Assembly (NCBI GenBank): GCA_964417555.1
Contig: CAYQIM010000058.1
Coordinates: 1-64,000, forward strand
DNA from: CAYQIM01 sp964417555
GTDB taxonomy: Bacteria; Pseudomonadota; Gammaproteobacteria; Diplorickettsiales; Diplorickettsiaceae
Direction of reading: 5' to 3'
Length of the DNA: 64,000 nucleotides
Shown piece by piece: positions 51,357 through 60,247 of this stretch. The notes under the pieces are model-generated. The model was not told the origin of the DNA. It made no database searches and saw nothing but the letters and a program-made list of their open reading frames with translations. Within the stretch, counting starts at the first letter, position 1, and the number at the start of each line of letters is the position of its first letter. A program made the translations under genes and the position numbers.

Positions 51357-51938
51357 TTAGCCTTTATAAGCTCTTAAGGCTGAAAAAAACTCGGGGGAAT
51401 TTAACTTAAGTGTATCAAAAATCTGAGTAGCCTTACCCCAAGCTTGCTCTAAATCTATACTTTCTAAAACAAGCTGATAACCTTTCTCAAGATTAGGTAC
51501 GCTTCCCCAGCCATGGATATAGAACATACCGAGTAAACGACGTGCCAAGGGATAATTTTGTTCATCGGCTGCTCTTAAATAAACAAGCGATTCTTCAAAA
51601 AAAGACTGGGCATACGCTTTAGGTTTATTCGTATTATAGAGCGGATTTTTCGCTAAATCCTGCCAAAACTTTCCGTAGTTTAATAAACGCTCACCTAACA
51701 TGTATTGGGCTTTCGCGTCTTGAAAACTAGCCAATACCCTATAACACTCTAAAGCATGGAATTCTGCAAAAGGTAAATCTTTATCGAAACGATGATTATC
51801 GTAAAAACTAGCCATGGCATAAAAAGCCTGGCTTAACGCTTTAAGCTTAACATCCGATCCTTCTTGTTCATAAAATCCGTGTAATCTATGAAGTTTCTTT
51901 TGTAAGCGTCTAAATTTAAATTTTTGCAAACAATTCAT
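51357..51938 (-). CDS. Sel1/TPR-like helical repeat protein
   Basis: A 193-aa protein with a basic N-terminus (MNCLQKFKFRRLQKKLHRLH) and helix pairs resembling Sel1-like repeats: ECYRVLASFQDAKAQYMLGERLLNYG and LRAADEQNYPLARRLLGMFYIHGWGSVPNLEKGYQLVLES. The latter has the A..LG..Y..G.G pattern of Sel1. Such repeats mediate protein contacts and are frequent in Legionella proteins acting during infection. No signal peptide. It is followed on the minus strand by the L,D-transpeptidase gene after about 175 bases. Specific role unknown. Confidence 0.6.
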   Translation of the reverse strand: MNCLQKFKFRRLQKKLHRLHGFYEQEGSDVKLKALSQAFYAMASFYDNHRFDKDLPFAEFHALECYRVLASFQDAKAQYMLGERLLNYGKFWQDLAKNPLYNTNKPKAYAQSFFEESLVYLRAADEQNYPLARRLLGMFYIHGWGSVPNLEKGYQLVLESIDLEQAWGKATQIFDTLKLNSPEFFSALRAYKG

Positions 51939-51993
51939 AAATTATTAGTTATTTAGAGATGCTGTTAGTATTCCTACCCAACAGCATATTTCT

Positions 51994-52392
51994 CTATTTC
52001 ATTTTTCGTAGTCGACCACGTTTTCTCATACCTGTCCCTTTGTTAGCTACGCTAGGCTGCGAGGACCTACCGCGTCGTCCTATCATCATTCGCTGCGAAG
52101 CTTTGGAAATTTTTTTTCCAAACTTAGCTTTTGCAATGGCTAATGCTTTATAATTGGCTTCCATTCTTTTACTCTCGCTTTTAACCACTTTTTCCAACGC
52201 TCTTTGATAAGCCTCCTGTGTAGCAACCTTCAACCTTTCTTTAAAATCAGCCTTGAGCAAAGCAATTTTAGTTCGTAAAGCTTTATGAACCGCACGAGCG
52301 TTTTGCGCTGCCTTATTACGTTGCATTTTCTTAGCTGCACTTAAAGGTGGTCTGCCCCGTTTCTTTTTTATTGATGTTGTAGAAGTTGTCAT
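51994..52392 (-). CDS. highly basic AT-hook protein, nucleoid-associated candidate
   Basis: A 132-aa protein rich in Lys, Arg and Ala with almost no aromatic residues. Near the N-terminus KKKRGRPPLSAAKK is a canonical AT-hook (core RGRP), which binds the minor groove of AT-rich DNA. The middle is a long charged helix (about 20-95). The C-terminus has a second basic cluster with GRRGRSSQ and MRKRGRLRKMK, resembling degenerate hooks. A purine-rich ribosome site (aaggaaat) precedes the ATG. It may condense DNA like histone H1-type proteins of Coxiella and Chlamydia, or act in the host nucleus; both are inferences. Confidence 0.65.
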   Translation of the reverse strand: MTTSTTSIKKKRGRPPLSAAKKMQRNKAAQNARAVHKALRTKIALLKADFKERLKVATQEAYQRALEKVVKSESKRMEANYKALAIAKAKFGKKISKASQRMMIGRRGRSSQPSVANKGTGMRKRGRLRKMK

Positions 52393-52886
52393 AATTTTAA
52401 TTTCCTTTTGTTAAGGTAAGTAGAATAGAAATTAGCGTACTCCTGCATAAAAAATTAAATGCCTGTTTTATATTATTTATAAGAACCGTACAAAACAGCA
52501 CTATTAATATATTTATTATATATAATTTTCTTTGAATTCAGCAACAGTTTAATTAATAAATACCCGAATTTCTAAGCAAACTACACTATTTTGAATGCAG
52601 TAGAACGCATTATTCGTTGTTTTCGTGCTAGCCTTAAACAAAATTTTTATTTTGTTTGTAGTGCACGACGCCGGCTTTTCGTGTAAAGCTATATACATAA
52701 ACTATGTATGGGCATCTATTTAGCTTTTTTCAAGAGAAACCTAATCATTTTACCCCGCACTTTTCTTAGATAATCCGACTACCTTTGAATAGGGGTGCTT
52801 TATTTATGTGACCGGTTTTTTTATGGGGAGCATTTCTCCCCTTAGTTAAGAATCTTCTCACGCGGAATTTAGATTAATTTACAGTT
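52393..52886. other. gltA downstream spacer
   Basis: About 494 bases with no credible ORF. It holds a perfect hairpin AAACAAAAT-TTTT-ATTTTGTTT (52636-52657) and GGGGAG-CATTT-CTCCCC (52825-52841). It also has a GACGCCGGCTTTTCGTG stretch (52666 on) that resembles repeats at 37814 and 55591. Near 52884 tttcaagtacgaacagtata is a variant of the dispersed motif. One of the hairpins may end gltA transcripts, but neither has a proper T-run on that strand. Confidence 0.45.
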
Positions 52887-54167
52887 TCAAGTACGAACAG
52901 TATAATCTCGTTGTGTTTCACCACAATATAATTGGCGTGGCCTTGCAATACGGCGCTTAGGATCGGCTATCATCTCCTCCCAATGTGAAACCCAACCCAC
53001 GGTGCGTGCTAGAGCAAAAATAACAGTAAACATATTCGTCGGAATTCCTAACGCACTTAAGGTAATTCCTGAATAGAAATCAACATTCGGATATAATTTC
53101 TTTTCAACAAAATAAGGATCTTCTAAGGCAATCTTTTCTAAAGCCATAGCTAGCTTAAACAAAGGCTGTTCTTTTTGCCCCGTTTCTTCTAATACATCAT
53201 GACAAGTTTCTTTCATTACCTTCGCTCTAGGGTCATAATTTTTATATACACGATGACCAAAACCCATTAATCTAAAAGGATCATTGGGATCTTTTGCCCT
53301 TTTAATATATTGGTTAATATGAGCAATATCGCCGATTTCATGCAACATCGTTAAACAAGCTTCGTTAGCACCTCCATGGGCAGGTCCCCATAACGCCGCA
53401 ATCCCTGCTGAAATACAAGCATAAGGATTAGCTCCCGTTGAACCTGCAAGCCTTACTGTCGAAGTTGAGGCATTTTGTTCGTGATCGGCATGTAAAATAA
53501 AAATTTTATCTAAAGCCTTTGCTAAAACAGAATTTGTTTTTTTTTCTTCGGTAGGTACACCAAACATCATATGCAGAAAATTTTCAGCATAGTTTAAATC
53601 ATTGGCGGGATACATAAAGGGCAAGCCGGTAGAATACTTGTAACACATGGCGGCCAAGGTAGGCATTTTAGCAATTAAACGTAAAGCAGCTAATTCCCTA
53701 TGGGCTTTATTATTAATATCTAATGAATCGTGATAAAAAGCAGATAAAGCCCCTACAACCCCGACCATAATTGCCATCGGATGAGCGTCTCTACGAAATC
53801 CATTAAAAAAATGACGTAATTGCTCATGAACCATTGTGTGATTATTGATTTGCTTATTAAACTCAGCTTTTTCTGCCACGGTTGGTCGTTCACCCTTCAA
53901 TAATAAATAAGCCACTTCAACAAAATCCGCTCTCTCGGCAAGTTGTTCGATAGGATAGCCCCGATAAAGCAATTGTCCCTTCTCACCATCAATAAACGTT
54001 ATTTTAGAAGCACAAGCCGCTGTCGACAAAAATCCAGGATCAAACGTAAACACATTATTTTTTGCTAATTGAGTCACATCAATAACATCGGTGCCTAATG
54101 TACCTTTATAAACAGGCAATTCGATAGGAGACAAATTTTTAATAGTCAATGTTGTAGACTGGGTCAT
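52887..54167 (-). CDS. gltA: citrate synthase (type II)
   Basis: Condenses acetyl-CoA and oxaloacetate in the first step of the TCA cycle. It is 426 aa, the length of the hexameric NADH-sensitive Gram-negative form. The catalytic signature is MGFGHRVYKNYDPRAKVMKE (about 300-319), with HADHEQNASTSTVR (about 225) and the late Asp region NVDFYSGI (near 365). The N-terminal beta domain (DPGFLSTAACASKITFIDGEKGQLLYRGYPIEQLAE) is typical. Single gene; its upstream region carries a MITE that also lies ahead of rluC. Confidence 0.98.
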   Translation of the reverse strand: MTQSTTLTIKNLSPIELPVYKGTLGTDVIDVTQLAKNNVFTFDPGFLSTAACASKITFIDGEKGQLLYRGYPIEQLAERADFVEVAYLLLKGERPTVAEKAEFNKQINNHTMVHEQLRHFFNGFRRDAHPMAIMVGVVGALSAFYHDSLDINNKAHRELAALRLIAKMPTLAAMCYKYSTGLPFMYPANDLNYAENFLHMMFGVPTEEKKTNSVLAKALDKIFILHADHEQNASTSTVRLAGSTGANPYACISAGIAALWGPAHGGANEACLTMLHEIGDIAHINQYIKRAKDPNDPFRLMGFGHRVYKNYDPRAKVMKETCHDVLEETGQKEQPLFKLAMALEKIALEDPYFVEKKLYPNVDFYSGITLSALGIPTNMFTVIFALARTVGWVSHWEEMIADPKRRIARPRQLYCGETQRDYTVRT

Positions 54168-54584
54168 AATGGCCTCTATAATTATAAGTTAACCGCATTG
54201 GGTTAATAGGACGGTCGTCCCTACTGTCCCTACGCTAGGATAGTCATAGTAAGAGATATTTCCTTGCACCTCGTTAATACCGGCACGCTCCCTAACGCTA
54301 TCCATTATCCCAAAGAATCAGCAAGCGTCCTCAATTATACAATAGCGTCAAAATAGTTGATTCCCACTTTAATACTAAATTAAAATTTTTATCAAACTAT
54401 TAGGACGTGTCGTCATTTACGGGAGGATGAGACAAAAAGCGTGTGTTTTTGAGTATCGTAACGGAGCATACATGAGGTATGTGAGTAATGAAACACAGAA
54501 AACACACGCTTTGTGACCATCATCGTGACAAATGACGACACGTCCTAGATAGGCACACAATTTTTATGTTAGATTAACGACATT
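54168..54584. other. gltA-rluC divergent spacer
   Basis: The left 230 bases (54168-54400) are AT-rich and should contain the gltA promoter; no strong box was picked. The right part is the intact MITE (54401-54547), which places a long hairpin only 38 bases before the rluC start, so rluC must be read from within or right beside the element. Confidence 0.5.
54401..54547. mobile_element. intact MITE, 147 bp, IS630-like
   Basis: Perfect 18-base terminal inverted repeats TAGGACGTGTCGTCATTT (54401-54418) and AAATGACGACACGTCCTA (54530-54547). TA at each outer edge may be the duplicated target dinucleotide, typical of IS630/Tc1-mariner elements. The interior is also palindromic (aaagcgtgtgtttt against aaaacacacgcttt; catacatgaggtatg), so the whole element folds into one long hairpin. 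No ORF. Decayed relatives lie at 33792, about 41713 and 47741. Confidence 0.85.
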
Positions 54585-55493
54585 GTGCAAACTATTCAAC
54601 ACTTAACTGTAGCCGCAGACCATAGCGGTCAGCGCCTAGACAACTATTTACTTACTAGACTAAAGGGTTTACCTAAAAGTCGCCTTTATCGAATTATACG
54701 TAAAGGTGAATTACGCGTTAACAAAAAGCGTGTAAAGCCCGATTATCGATTACAAGAAGGTGATATCATTCGTGTCCCTCCTCTACGACTTGCTATTCCT
54801 AGCCAAAAACTCAGTGTTTTGATTGAAAAAGCCATTATTTTTGAAGACAAAAATTTTCTAGCCATCAACAAACCGTCCGGAATAGCTGTCCATGGCGGTA
54901 GTGGAATTCAATTGGGCGTGATAGAAGCGCTACGTGCTTTGCGCCCGCAGCAAAAATATTTAGAATTAGTCCATCGTTTGGATCGTGATACTTCTGGCTG
55001 CTTATTGGTTGCCAAAAAAAGTGGTATCTTAAAAGAATTCCATGAATTATTAAGAACGGGTGCGATCAAAAAAATCTACCTTGCGTTAGTAGAAGGTCAT
55101 TGGCCTAAATCGTTAAAAAAGATTGATGCCCCCTTAAATAAAAATCAATTGCAATCTGGCGAACGTATCGTCCGAGTTAATACAGAAGGGAAAAACTGTT
55201 TAACCCAATTTCATCCTATACACTATTTTGCTGATACAACCCTTGTCGAAGCCATGCCAATAACAGGTCGTACCCATCAAATTCGCGTGCATGCGCAATA
55301 TGCCACACATCCCATTATTGGTGACGAAAAATATGGTAATAAAGTCACAAATAAAAAAATGCGCGAATTCGGCTGCAAACGACTTTTTTTACATGCCAGT
55401 CAGCTTATCTTTACCTTACCTTCTCTAGAGCAGAATTTTACACTGAAAGCTGAATTACCCGATGAATTAAAGTTCTGTTTAAATCAATTATAG
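54585..55493 (+). CDS. rluC: 23S rRNA pseudouridine synthase RluC
   Basis: Makes pseudouridines 955, 2504 and 2580 in 23S rRNA. It is 302 aa with a GTG start. The N-terminal S4 domain is SGQRLDNYLLTRLKGLPKSRLYRIIRKGELRVNKKRVKPDYRLQEGD. The catalytic motif is LVHRLDRDTSGCLLVAK (Asp near 131), then TGRTHQIRVHAQYATHPIIGDEKYG. It is shorter than RluD and has the KPSGIAVHGGSG signature typical of RluC. A MITE abuts its 5' side. Confidence 0.95.
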   Translation: MQTIQHLTVAADHSGQRLDNYLLTRLKGLPKSRLYRIIRKGELRVNKKRVKPDYRLQEGDIIRVPPLRLAIPSQKLSVLIEKAIIFEDKNFLAINKPSGIAVHGGSGIQLGVIEALRALRPQQKYLELVHRLDRDTSGCLLVAKKSGILKEFHELLRTGAIKKIYLALVEGHWPKSLKKIDAPLNKNQLQSGERIVRVNTEGKNCLTQFHPIHYFADTTLVEAMPITGRTHQIRVHAQYATHPIIGDEKYGNKVTNKKMREFGCKRLFLHASQLIFTLPSLEQNFTLKAELPDELKFCLNQL

Positions 55494-55568
55494 TCTAGCA
55501 GTTTAGGTATCTTCAATAGGATCAGCTTGGCACAGTGGGAGGACTCTCTTATAATTATCGTAATCAAA

Positions 55569-55618
55569 ACTGGCCTTAATACGCTACACCAAAAGACGGT
55601 TTTTCGTGTAAGGCCAGT
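55569..55618. terminator. hairpin between convergent rluC and adk
   Basis: ACTGGCCTTA (55569-55578) pairs perfectly with TAAGGCCAGT (55609-55618). A second stem inside (TACAC with GTGTA) encloses aaaagacggttttt. On the plus strand a T-run comes about 13 bases later (55628 on). It probably separates the convergent transcripts. The inner sequence recurs near 37814 and 52666. Confidence 0.55.
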
Positions 55619-55633
55619 CAAAACTCAGTTTTT

Positions 55634-56290
55634 TTACACTAGTAAGGCAGAAAAAATTTGTTCGCGGACTTCCTGTACACTCAAACGCCCATCAATTTGG
55701 ATAAAACGTGGCGCTCCTGCATCACCACGACGCTGCCAATCCTGATAATAATAAATTAGCGGTTTGGTTTGTCGATGATAAACTTGCAAACGTTTACGAA
55801 CGGTTTCTTCATAATCATCTTCGCGCTGTATAAGCGCTTCGCCTGTGACATCGTCCTGATTAGCGATCCGCGGTGGGTTATATAGAAGGTGATAAACACG
55901 ACCTGAATCGGGATGAATTCGACGACCACTTAAACGTTTAACGATTTCTTCATCGTCCACAGCAATTTCAATCACAAAATCAATCACAATATGATTTTTC
56001 CGCAGCGCTTCCGCCTGGGCTAAGGTACGAGGAAAACCATCCAATAAGAAGCCATTTTTACAATCGGCTTGCTTGATACGCGCTTCGACTAAAGAAATGA
56101 TGATATCGTCAGGCACTAATTGACCCGCCTCCATAATGGTTTTTGCTTGTAATCCCACGGTGGTCTCTTGACTAACAGCCGAACGCAGCATATCGCCAGT
56201 AGAAATTTGCGGAATATGATAATGGGCGCTAATAAATTTCGCTTGCGTACCCTTTCCTGCGCCCGGACTACCTAACAAAATAATATTCAT
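55634..56290 (-). CDS. adk: adenylate kinase
   Basis: Interconverts ATP + AMP and 2 ADP. It is 218 aa, the long-LID form. P-loop GSPGAGKGTQAKFI (7-20), AMP site STGDMLRSAV, DGFPRTLAQAEAL (about 84-96), and LID segment SGRRIHPDSGRVYHLLYNPPR without zinc-binding cysteines, as in most Gram-negatives. The following RKRLQVYHRQTKPLIYYY is standard. It is convergent with rluC. Confidence 0.98.
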   Translation of the reverse strand: MNIILLGSPGAGKGTQAKFISAHYHIPQISTGDMLRSAVSQETTVGLQAKTIMEAGQLVPDDIIISLVEARIKQADCKNGFLLDGFPRTLAQAEALRKNHIVIDFVIEIAVDDEEIVKRLSGRRIHPDSGRVYHLLYNPPRIANQDDVTGEALIQREDDYEETVRKRLQVYHRQTKPLIYYYQDWQRRGDAGAPRFIQIDGRLSVQEVREQIFSALLV

Positions 56291-56565
56291 GATTCTATTA
56301 TTATCTCAAAGTGTTCGTATATATGCTCTAGTTTATCACTAACGAATGGGTTCCCTCAAAGCGGGTTCTTGGTTCTCGAAAACCACCCTATTATTCCTCT
56401 TCAACCTAGTCAAGGGACCAAAAATATGCTTTTATGCATCCAATTAACCCTGTGGATTACTATGAACGTACGCGAAAGATTGGATTTTGACTATAGCGCA
56501 TAGCACCCGTTTTCACGTAAGTTCAGACCATGTAAAATCTATCTTATCTCAAAAATTATCACTCC

Positions 56566-57339
56566 ATGAACATTTTTGTGTTTGATATCGAAACAGTCCC
56601 TGATACGGCTAATGGTCGTATTCTTTACCAGCTGGAAAATATCAGCGATAAAGAAGTGGCTGAAATAATGATAAAAAAACGCCAGGAAAAGACCGGCTCT
56701 GCTTTTTTACCTCATCATTTACAACGAATTGTAGCTATTTCTGGCGCTTTGCGAAGCCGAGATCACTTTAAAATAGCCTCCCTAGGCACGGCAAATTCTA
56801 GCGAAGCAAGTCTCATCGAGTCTTTTTTTAAATGCATTGAGAGATATCAGCCTATTTTGGTTTCTTGGAATGGAAGCGGTTTTGATTTACCAGTATTACA
56901 TTACCGTGCCTTATTACACGGAATTAGCAGCCCGAGCTATTGGAATATTGGCGATGATGGGGATACAAGTTTTCGCTGGAACAACTATCTGAGTCGCTAT
57001 CATTACCGCCATAGTGATCTGATGGATATATTAGCGGGTTACCAAGGCCGTTCAAACGCCCCCCTCACAGAAATTGCACTGATGTTAGGTTTGCCCGGAA
57101 AGTTGGGTATGGATGGATCACAAGTATGGAATTATTTTTTAACAGGAAAGCTCGAAGCAATCCGCAACTATTGCGAGACAGATGTACTCAATACCTATTT
57201 AATATACTTACGCTTTGAGATGATTAGAGGAAAACTAAGCTCGGAAACCTATCGAAAAGAATGTGACTATGCACGGGAATGTATTATAAAAGAAAAAAAA
57301 AACCATTTTGAAGAGTTCATCAACCTATGGAAAAACTAA
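56566..57339 (+). CDS. DEDD-type 3'-5' exonuclease, PolB-like
   Basis: A 257-aa protein with the exonuclease fold of family B polymerases but no polymerase domain. Exo I is VFDIETVPD (Asp6, Glu8), Exo II is SWNGSGFDLPVLHYRAL (near 108), and Exo III is YCETDVLNTYLIY (near 204). This matches the predicted PolB-like 3'-5' exonuclease family that often sits next to rlmD. It overlaps rlmD by 13 bases, so expression is coupled. The substrate, probably DNA or RNA 3' ends, has not been inferred further. Confidence 0.88.
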   Translation: MNIFVFDIETVPDTANGRILYQLENISDKEVAEIMIKKRQEKTGSAFLPHHLQRIVAISGALRSRDHFKIASLGTANSSEASLIESFFKCIERYQPILVSWNGSGFDLPVLHYRALLHGISSPSYWNIGDDGDTSFRWNNYLSRYHYRHSDLMDILAGYQGRSNAPLTEIALMLGLPGKLGMDGSQVWNYFLTGKLEAIRNYCETDVLNTYLIYLRFEMIRGKLSSETYRKECDYARECIIKEKKNHFEEFINLWKN

Positions 57340-58658
57340 AATCAGCGCCTAATTCAATTATCCCCATTACAGGACTATCCCACGAAGGTCGAGGTATTGC
57401 CCATATTAACGGCAAAACAACCTTCGTTCAGAACGCTTTACCGGGTGAAAATGTTTTAATCCAGCGTACTAAAAAATATCGTCAATATGACGAAGCAAAA
57501 GCCATCGAAATTATACAAGCATCGCCAGACCGTGTTACGCCAAAATGCACCCATTACGGAATCTGTGGAGGATGTAGCCTACAACACCTCACAACCGACG
57601 CACAATTACGACATAAAGAGAACACACTATTAGAACAACTCATGCATACAGCGGGGATACAACCTAAGATTTTGCTACCTCCCCTTAAAAGTGTAAGCTG
57701 GGGTTACCGACGTCGAGCACGATTAGGTGTCAAATATGTTGCTAAAAAACAAGCCGTGCTGGTTGGTTTTCGAGAAAAAAATGGACGCTATCTTGCCCAA
57801 CTACAAAGTTGTGAGACGCTAGATACAAAAATAGGCCAGCTCATATCCCCATTACAAGCGCTTATTAGCACACTGAAAGCCTATCAGGCTATTCCTCAAA
57901 TCGAAGCCGCACTCGGGGACGAAACCCTGGCTTTAGTCTTTAGGCACTTAAGCCCTCTGGAAATAGAAGATCATATTAAACTTAAAGCCTTTGCAAAAGA
58001 GCATCAGCTACAGCTTTATTTACAACCAGGTAACGAAAGCACAACGCATTGTATTTGGCCAGAGGTAAACCCAAAATCACTCAGTTATCGATTAAATCTA
58101 ACAGCATTGTTAAGTAAACCACCAGAGCTATTTTTTGAACCGCACCATTTTATTCAAATCAATGCCACTATTAATCAGTCTATGATCCACCGTGCTATGG
58201 AGTTGCTCGCACCCAATTTCAGCGATCAGATATTGGATTTATTTTGTGGATTAGGTAATTTTAGTTTACCTTTCGCTACAAAGTGCCAGTCTGTTATCGG
58301 TGTAGAAGGGTCTTCAGAACTTGTAGAACAAGCGAAAAAAAACGCTATGCATAATGCTATTTCTAATGTCCAGTTCTATACTACCGATCTGTCATTACCT
58401 ATAAAAGATCAAACATGGTCACAAAAACCCTTTAATAAGCTATTATTAGATCCACCGCGATCCGGTGCTTTTGACATTATTCAGCAAATTTCATCCTGGC
58501 AGATAGAACGTATTGTGTATGTATCCTGTAATTCAGCCAGTCTTGCGCGTGATGCTGGCGAATTAACAAAACAAGGTTATAGTCTACAGCAAGCAGGAAT
58601 TATGGATATGTTTCCACACACTCAACATAGTGAAGCAATTTGTTTATTTACTAAATAG
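57327..58658 (+). CDS. rlmD: 23S rRNA (uracil-1939-C5)-methyltransferase RlmD
   Basis: An S-adenosylmethionine-dependent m5U1939 methyltransferase with a [4Fe-4S] cluster. It is 443 aa. TRAM domain (about 8-65), then cluster cysteines in PKCTHYGICGGCSLQHL (about 71-87). Rossmann part has LDLFCGLGNFSLPFA (near 303), DPPRSGA (near 377) and the catalytic VYVSCNSASLARD (Cys near 397). The C-terminal MDMFPHTQHSEAI has the general base Glu. Upstream of relA as in E. coli, here with dacB between. Confidence 0.96.
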   Translation: MEKLKSAPNSIIPITGLSHEGRGIAHINGKTTFVQNALPGENVLIQRTKKYRQYDEAKAIEIIQASPDRVTPKCTHYGICGGCSLQHLTTDAQLRHKENTLLEQLMHTAGIQPKILLPPLKSVSWGYRRRARLGVKYVAKKQAVLVGFREKNGRYLAQLQSCETLDTKIGQLISPLQALISTLKAYQAIPQIEAALGDETLALVFRHLSPLEIEDHIKLKAFAKEHQLQLYLQPGNESTTHCIWPEVNPKSLSYRLNLTALLSKPPELFFEPHHFIQINATINQSMIHRAMELLAPNFSDQILDLFCGLGNFSLPFATKCQSVIGVEGSSELVEQAKKNAMHNAISNVQFYTTDLSLPIKDQTWSQKPFNKLLLDPPRSGAFDIIQQISSWQIERIVYVSCNSASLARDAGELTKQGYSLQQAGIMDMFPHTQHSEAICLFTK

Positions 58659-58663
58659 GCAAT

Positions 58664-60208
58664 ATGAATAGATTTAGACTGACACGAAAGCTTGAGTATG
58701 GGTATCGTTTGATAATCACCTTATTCAGAGTCGCAAAAACCATTTTTTTCTATAGGGTACACCGATTTGTTATACTAGCTATACTTCTGATGCCCGCCAC
58801 ACCAAGCCTTGCGGCTTATGATGAAAATGGTTACCAAAACGCCAGCACTTTACAGGCGAATTTGAACAGTATTATCAGTCGCTTTAGAGGGTTCCACGTC
58901 GGTGTTTCCATTCAATCGCTATCCACGGGGCGAATTTTATACCAATACCACGCCAATAACAGCTTTGTTCCTGCCAGTACCTTAAAACTATTTACTGGTA
59001 TTGCCGCATTGGATTATTTAGGCCCGCATTATCAGTTTAAAACCCGTTTTCTAACCAATCCGGCCGCCACTGTAGTCAATGGTGTTTTAACGGGCAATCT
59101 TTATATCAAATTTAGCGGGGACCCTTATTTAACGTTAGAAGATCTTAAAGATATGCTAGATACTTTAAGTGAACAACATATTAAAAAAGTACAAGGGAAT
59201 ATCGTGATTGATGACACCGTCATCGATCGCAGCACCTGGCCTCCAGGACGAGTCATTGATGACAAAATATTTTGTTATGCGGCACCCGTCACAGCAACCA
59301 TTATTAACCGCAATTGTTTCAGTTTGAGTGTAAAACCGAATAAATTACCACATCCCACCGTTGTAAAAAGTAATCGTAATTTGGGTATCGTTATCGATAA
59401 TCAAGCAGTTACCAAGCATCTAAGAAGAGCAAGCTATTCATTAGATTTAAAGCCTAGTGCGACCCATACCAACAATCATTATACGTTGCGAGGCTACCTT
59501 TCACCTAAGATGGGCCCTTTATCATTTGCCGTTGCTTTACAAAATCCCAACCTCGCCACCTATGATATTTTAGCTGGCTTATTACGAAAATATTCTATCA
59601 GTTATAGCAATATCGTTTACGGCAAAACACCTCCGCTCGCTAAAACTCTGGCTGAAAATAGTTCACCTGAACTGGCATTCTTGATAAAAAACATGTTAAA
59701 AAAATCTGATAATTTAATTGCAGATAGTTTATTAAAAAAATTAGGCGAAAAATATTTCTCTGCACAAGGAAGTTGGAAAACAGGACGAAGCGCTGTGCAA
59801 GCTATTCTTGCTAGCAGAACAGACATCGACTTTAAGCAAGTCGTTATGATCGATGGCTCGGGTTTATCGTTAAACAATAGAGTAACGCCAAACGCGTTTG
59901 TTAAGTTACTCAATTTTGCTTACACACAATTGCCTGAAAGCCATTTGCTTTTTGAATCACTTCCTAGTTCAGGCCACGATGGAACATTAAAACATCGGCT
60001 AGGAGGTCCCGTGCTAGGTAGAATTCATGCAAAAACAGGTAGTATGCACGGTATCAGTAGTTTAGCCGGCTACGTACGAACTTCAAATAATCAAATTGTC
60101 GCTTTTTCTATTTTAATTAATGATCCTATTCCCGGAAAAAATAATCAAGGTGGATACCGCTTACTTGAAAATCGAATTTGCGAATTCTTGGCAAGAAGTG
60201 TCTTATAA
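58664..60208 (+). CDS. dacB: D-alanyl-D-alanine carboxypeptidase/endopeptidase (PBP4, DacB)
   Basis: A periplasmic class C penicillin-binding protein that trims or splits peptidoglycan cross-links. It is 514 aa, with an unusually long basic region before the signal helix (FVILAILLMPATPSLAA, ending about residue 51); the first ATG is used but a later start is possible. Active-site motifs: PASTLKLF (Ser105, Lys108), KKSDNLIAD (Ser-Asp-Asn) and HAKTGSM (Lys-Thr-Gly). The large insert between the first two motifs is typical of PBP4. It begins six bases after rlmD. Confidence 0.93.
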   Translation: MNRFRLTRKLEYGYRLIITLFRVAKTIFFYRVHRFVILAILLMPATPSLAAYDENGYQNASTLQANLNSIISRFRGFHVGVSIQSLSTGRILYQYHANNSFVPASTLKLFTGIAALDYLGPHYQFKTRFLTNPAATVVNGVLTGNLYIKFSGDPYLTLEDLKDMLDTLSEQHIKKVQGNIVIDDTVIDRSTWPPGRVIDDKIFCYAAPVTATIINRNCFSLSVKPNKLPHPTVVKSNRNLGIVIDNQAVTKHLRRASYSLDLKPSATHTNNHYTLRGYLSPKMGPLSFAVALQNPNLATYDILAGLLRKYSISYSNIVYGKTPPLAKTLAENSSPELAFLIKNMLKKSDNLIADSLLKKLGEKYFSAQGSWKTGRSAVQAILASRTDIDFKQVVMIDGSGLSLNNRVTPNAFVKLLNFAYTQLPESHLLFESLPSSGHDGTLKHRLGGPVLGRIHAKTGSMHGISSLAGYVRTSNNQIVAFSILINDPIPGKNNQGGYRLLENRICEFLARSVL

Positions 60209-60247
60209 AAATCACGGATATAGCGCTAAAAATAAGGATCGATCATT

